NCBI GenBank assembly: GCA_028565635.1
Contig: JAOXYB010051190.1
Span: 1-11,679, forward strand
Length of the DNA: 11,679 nt
Origin: Phoronis ovalis
Lineage: Eukaryota; Phoronida; Phoronidae
Direction: 5' to 3'
Shown: piece by piece, positions 8,112 through 11,679 of the stretch
How the letters are laid out: every line of letters begins with the position of its first letter
How positions within the stretch are numbered: the first letter of the stretch is position 1
The notes under the pieces: model-generated
Seen by the model: the letters and a program-made list of their open reading frames with translations, nothing else
Told to the model about the DNA's origin: nothing
Databases searched by the model: none
Program-made: the position numbers and the translations under genes

Positions 8112-8359
8112 CTGTACATGGAGAAAATAAAATGATATGCATGTAAGAACACAAAAATACATGTATGCTATTTTTCTGTAATAAATAAATTTTGCTTTAA
8201 TTTTTAATTAAACTAGTAAGACAGTTTTGAATTCAGTGGTAAAAAATGGCTTTATGTCACTGTAACCCGATTATTGATATGTAAAAAACAGGTGAGCTCG
8301 GGGAAAGTGAAAGATCACCACATTGTTGTCACAGATTTTGGCCCGTGGGTAACATCACG
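8112..8359. promoter_or_regulatory. Short spacer between oppositely oriented genes
   Basis: Only about 250 bp separate the upstream-most - strand exon from the PDZ gene start codon. If the - strand gene really starts at 8119, this would be a bidirectional promoter. If not, the - strand gene continues through or beyond the PDZ gene. No TATA box or strong cluster of promoter motifs is visible. Confidence 0.3.
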
Positions 8360-8423
8360 ATGGGAGAAAATCTACAAAGTCCATCTGATTTTGTGGAGGT
8401 AAATTTGGCACGTTTAGATACAG
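8360..8423 (+). CDS. SYNJ2BP: SYNJ2BP-like exon 1 (residues 1-21 plus one base)
   Basis: The ATG has a strong context (A at -3, G at +4). It encodes MGENLQSPSDFVEVNLARLD and T, matching the short N-terminal lead-in and first PDZ strand of SYNJ2BP. The donor ACAG|GTAAAC is at 8423/8424. Too short for ORF finding; located by frame continuity with the GLGF exon. Confidence 0.78.
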
Positions 8424-11242
8424 GTAAACTGCACATATTTCTTGCAGACTGCTTGCTAATTAAATTACCTGTGCCGCCTACCGGCTTCTGTTCCAATTTC
8501 ATAATGCAAGTGGATATGTATTAAAATAATGACTGTCACTTCTGGTTGGTAAATATCACATTTATTAAACTATTAAACTAATAAAACATAATAACATAAT
8601 AATGCATTTACAATAACAATGGGCAATGATGGTCTTGTGACGTGTTACAATTATGTGCATGCTTTTTCAATCTACAAACAGCAGTACTAAATACAGGGGG
8701 TTTTGACTGTCAGATATTGTAACATAAATTCATAAGCCTTATAAATATATCTGTGTGCTGGCTGGACTAGCGTATATTTGATATTACGAATTGAACCAGG
8801 ACAAACATAATTTATGTCTGCCACATTTCACCATACACCGTACCCGGGAGGTTATTGCATCCAAATTAAAGTGGTTATACATACGTGCCGCCCATGGGGT
8901 ATTGTTTTCCAGGGTCCCTGCTTCCAACAGGGTATAATAGTTCATCCCTGGATGCTCCCAACGTGGTATATTTTTAGCTTATTGCTAACAACGGGTCCTG
9001 AAAATGTTTGGTTATAAAGAGGTATGTTTTTTGTCATGCGTGTTACTAAAAGGATATGTTTTTAGCCATCTTTTCGGACAACAGGGTATTTTTTTGCCAT
9101 AACTGGCTAGCAATGGGTATAGCGTTTTGAGGCCTGGGCCTCACCCCTGTACCGCAAATTGGCAAAGTATCCCCCATGGCACCATAGCATTATTCTGTAC
9201 AGTAGCTGCAGACTTTGATTAAATATATAGATATAAATTATGAAAGCTGTGCTGCTGTGTACACAATGAAATATATGTTCTTTCTGTCTGTTGGATTAAA
9301 GGGCGGCTTGTTGTGTAGAAAGCTGAGACGCATGTATTTTAATGATTATGCACGTACATATAACTGTTGGAAAATTGTCAGCTCTTGAATTGTTATGTAT
9401 GTTAATGAACAACTGGTCTGGCCTTAAGCCAAACTGAAGAGAAACCTTACTTAATGGGCATGACTACTTCAAATTGTGATGTTTTCATTTTCATTTATTT
9501 GTCCAAAACTAACTTCCAACTGGTAACTCTGATACAGCATGTGAAATTTTTGAAATTCTTTTTAGTTCTCAACTGATGTGCTTTTAAAGATGTGGGTGTC
9601 AGAAAAAAATGAAAAATTTCTGGCAGTTGAATTTTGAAAAGTCATAACTTTTGAATGATACAAATCTGATACGTACTTATGGAGATCTCTATTTGAAGTT
9701 AATTTTGATCAAGTTTCAACTTTGTATCTAAAGGGTTGTAGGACTTGAATTTTGAAGTTTACATGTTAAAAAACAAAGTTTTTACCTAAAATGCCCTCCT
9801 TATTAATTACATAATCGTGTAATACTAGATAAAAGGATTTTTTGTAATTCTTAATTTAATACCTTTCTAGATATGTATACTTTTATTATAGTCTATTTTT
9901 CATTAAACTGTTCAAAATTTGACTCAAAGTGTAAAGTGTGAATAAGATGTCCTGAACGAGTTCAGCTCCCTTAAAAAAAAAAGCTTGACAACTTATCTTT
10001 TCAACATTTTTAAATGTAAAAACAATTTTTTAGGCCTTGGATTTAACATCAGAGGTGGAGTAGATCATCCGTACTACAGACATGATAATGGAGTATTTAT
10101 AACAAAAATTCACCCTAATGGTGCAGCACAAGTAGATGGCAGGTTAAAGGAAGGAGATAAAATTGTTTCAGTAAGAAGTTGTAGACTTACATTTAATATT
10201 CCTTTTTTACTTACAGATTTACAGAGGAGCTTTGTTGGTATTGTTTTATATTTAACACACAAAAGAAACTTGGTTTTCCACTTAAAATTTAATTCAAAGA
10301 TTCTGACTAGATTTTCCAAATTTTACATCCTTCAAGAAAGCTCTCATCCACAGGGGACATGCATCTTATTTGGGGTGGAATCTACCATGCCACCCCATAA
10401 TCCTGACCATGTCTATACCTAAGTTACACTAAAAAACAGACTCATATACAAAGCCATAAAATACCATACTCATGCATATTTATATCTGGAATACTGTATG
10501 TATTGAGGTCGACTGATGAGCGAAAATAATATGAAAATTTTCGAACTGCGACTGAAGGTTAGCTTTTCCATTTGGTTTTCTGCTGCGACTACTCAATAAT
10601 AAATCAAATCAATAAAATTGGTAATATCTAGGGATTGCCTCCTCAGCTTCCCCCAGCTCCCATCCATTCGATCAAAACATCGTCAAAACAAAATAGTATA
10701 CTAAATTAACAAAAATATGCAAAATAATGTCCGTCAAAAGACAAAGCTCGCTGCTCGCACTTAACAGACCAAATGCTTCCTGCTCGCGGTACCCCCCTAC
10801 AACCCTCTCCTATCCATTCGATCATTAGGTAACTATATACTATACTTGATTACATTAAGAAAATATAAAATGTTATTTCCATGGTATATTGCTATATTCT
10901 TACCAACCCCCAAGCTGTTCAGTACATAGCAATGACTGACAAGAATTTGCCAAGTGAATAAAACTGAATCTTGCCAGGAACATGTCTCCTACTGGAATTT
11001 TCACTTTCTTTGAGGATGATAAGTCAAATATTCTGTTAATAGTCAACTAAAACTTAAACACAATTATTTCATGTTTTTGTGTTTGGTAAAATTAATAAGT
11101 GATATAATTTATTTTACAGATCAATGATCAAACATTAATTGGTGCTACTCATGCAACAGCAGTTGGTTTATTCAAGACCGCTGGTACTAGTGTAAAATTA
11201 TTAATCATTCCCAAAGATAAATTAAAATTTCCTGTTAATAAG
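8360..11242 (+). CDS. SYNJ2BP: SYNJ2BP/OMP25-like PDZ protein, 5' part (108 aa), C terminus off window
   Basis: Coding exons are 8360-8423, 10034-10170 and 11120-11242. The first junction is phase 1 (splitting the first Gly of GLGF) and the second is phase 0. The protein starts MGENLQSPSDFVEVNLAR and enters a single PDZ domain, about residues 12-98. The carboxylate-binding loop GLGF is at 22-25, with DGRLKEGDKIVSIN in the middle of the domain. A His at about residue 78 (ATHATAV) sits at the alpha-B1 position, which predicts class I ligands. Vertebrate SYNJ2BP is an outer-mitochondrial-membrane tail-anchored protein of 145 aa with the PDZ domain at the same N-terminal place. The tail anchor has not been reached at 11242, where a GTAATA donor follows. 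Another single-PDZ protein is possible, but N-terminal position and spacing favour SYNJ2BP. Confidence 0.82.
8885..9182. repeat. Degenerate tandem repeat of about 31 bp in PDZ-gene intron 1
   Basis: A GGTAT-type start followed by a T run and GCCAT-like sequence recurs at about 8898, 8931, 8965, 8994, 9021, 9052, 9085 and 9116 (spacing 27-34 bp). The block is flanked by opposed CATGGGG (near 8894) and CCCCATG (near 9172), suggesting a bounded insertion. The remainder of this intron (8424-10033) is AT-rich, with a repeated TTGAATTTTGAA (9627-9638 and 9745-9756) and no supported gene. Confidence 0.6.
10034..10170 (+). CDS. SYNJ2BP: SYNJ2BP-like exon 2 (PDZ core, residues 22-67)
   Basis: Acceptor AATTTTTTAG ends at 10033 and donor TCA|GTAAGA is at 10170/10171. 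Encodes the GLGFNIRGG loop through GDKIVS. The open frame upstream of 10034 and downstream of 10170 is intronic read-through. Confidence 0.88.
10657..10824. repeat. Direct repeat spaced exactly 150 bp, intron 2 of PDZ gene
   Basis: CTCCCATCCATTCGATCA (10657-10674) recurs with one mismatch at 10807-10824. Both copies follow C-rich tracts in an otherwise AT-rich intron (10171-11119). This looks like the remains of a tandem or dispersed repeat. Nothing else in the intron is recognised. Confidence 0.55.
11120..11242 (+). CDS. SYNJ2BP: SYNJ2BP-like exon 3 (end of PDZ, residues 68-108)
   Basis: Acceptor TTATTTTACAG ends at 11119 and donor AAG|GTAATA is at 11242/11243. Encodes INDQTLIGATHATAVGLFK and the final PDZ strand SVKLLIIP. 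The following 437 bp to the window end look intronic, with a small hairpin TGTGAGA/TCTCACA (11332-11351). Confidence 0.87.
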
Positions 11243-11679
11243 GTAATAAATAAAAAATATAAATACTTCTAGAATTTGTCATTTCAATACAAAAACAAAT
11301 ATGAAGTGAACCAACTTACATTCGTGAAGACTGTGAGATTATAGTCTCACATAGTGCTTATATTATTTATTGTTGTTATTTAATTTTAATAATATTATTT
11401 TATTCTTTCTTAATTTCACGTAATTTCTGCTCTGGTGCGTAGTTAGAGGACTGAAATGTGACCGTGCGTTAAATACTTTGTTATGATATCACTATTCAAC
11501 ACACAAAAAACTTTAACTGCATCTGCCAAAGATCAGTGGCCAGTATTTTTATGCCAATCTACATAGTGGTGGATGGGCATATAGTCGTAGTGTAGGCATT
11601 GCTGTCGTCGTTGTATGTAACACTTTCTTTGTCTCGCGATAACAGCTTCAGTTTTTACCCGATCAGTTTCATATTCGGC

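Noticed and set aside
8814-9017. 67-codon + strand open frame
   Set aside because: It runs through the degenerate tandem repeat and shows no protein-like conservation pattern.
10110-10422. Open frame beyond the PDZ exon donor and its antisense counterpart
   Set aside because: The PDZ fold continues only after splicing to 11120. Sequence past 10170 is intronic.
11652-11679. Possible next PDZ-gene exon after an AG at 11650-11651
   Set aside because: The frame is open but only 28 bases remain, the pyrimidine tract is weak, and the peptide does not resemble the expected SYNJ2BP tail.
1-11679. Prokaryotic features, CRISPR, tRNA or rRNA
   Set aside because: No operon structure, spaced identical repeats, or RNA-gene consensus was seen on either strand.

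Overview
This is eukaryotic, almost certainly metazoan, nuclear DNA. It is AT-rich, its genes are split by GT-AG introns, and metazoan promoter motifs precede the first gene. Two of the three genes have recognisable animal orthologues. The divergence from vertebrate proteins and the compact introns (about 200 to 1,600 bp) suggest an invertebrate. The phylum cannot be fixed from the sequence.

Layout: (1) 1-479 holds no supported gene but has a nested hairpin at 68-107. (2) A promoter cluster at 498-553 (YY1, CRE, ETS and E-box motifs) precedes a complete eight-exon + strand gene (CDS 704-5436). It encodes an 846-residue coiled-coil protein that I assign to the CCDC170 family (Golgi/microtubule-associated). 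Every one of its seven introns is phase 0, and every exon boundary was checked for frame. (3) A - strand gene lies tail-to-tail with it. Three in-frame exons (8111-7994, 7189-7061, 6535-6413) encode at least 122 residues of a helical protein I do not recognise. A further - strand terminal exon candidate lies at 6211-6071. (4) The first three coding exons of a + strand PDZ gene resembling SYNJ2BP/OMP25 lie at 8360-8423, 10034-10170 and 11120-11242. Its C-terminal membrane anchor lies beyond the window.

The introns and spacers carry several structures not explained by the genes. These are a perfect RFX X-box palindrome with an adjacent CCAAT in CCDC170 intron 3, an 18-bp palindrome in intron 2, a roughly 290-bp MITE-like inverted-repeat element in intron 4, and a GC-richer island in the - strand gene. 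The PDZ gene introns add a degenerate tandem repeat of about 31 bp and a 150-bp-spaced direct repeat. The convergent genes have poly(A) signals on opposite strands within about 20 bp of each other.

No operon, CRISPR array, tRNA or rRNA was seen. The three genes show no obvious shared pathway. The most interesting leads are an apparent four-fold internal repeat in the CCDC170-like protein, the intronic X-box, and the unidentified helical gene with two possible 3' ends.
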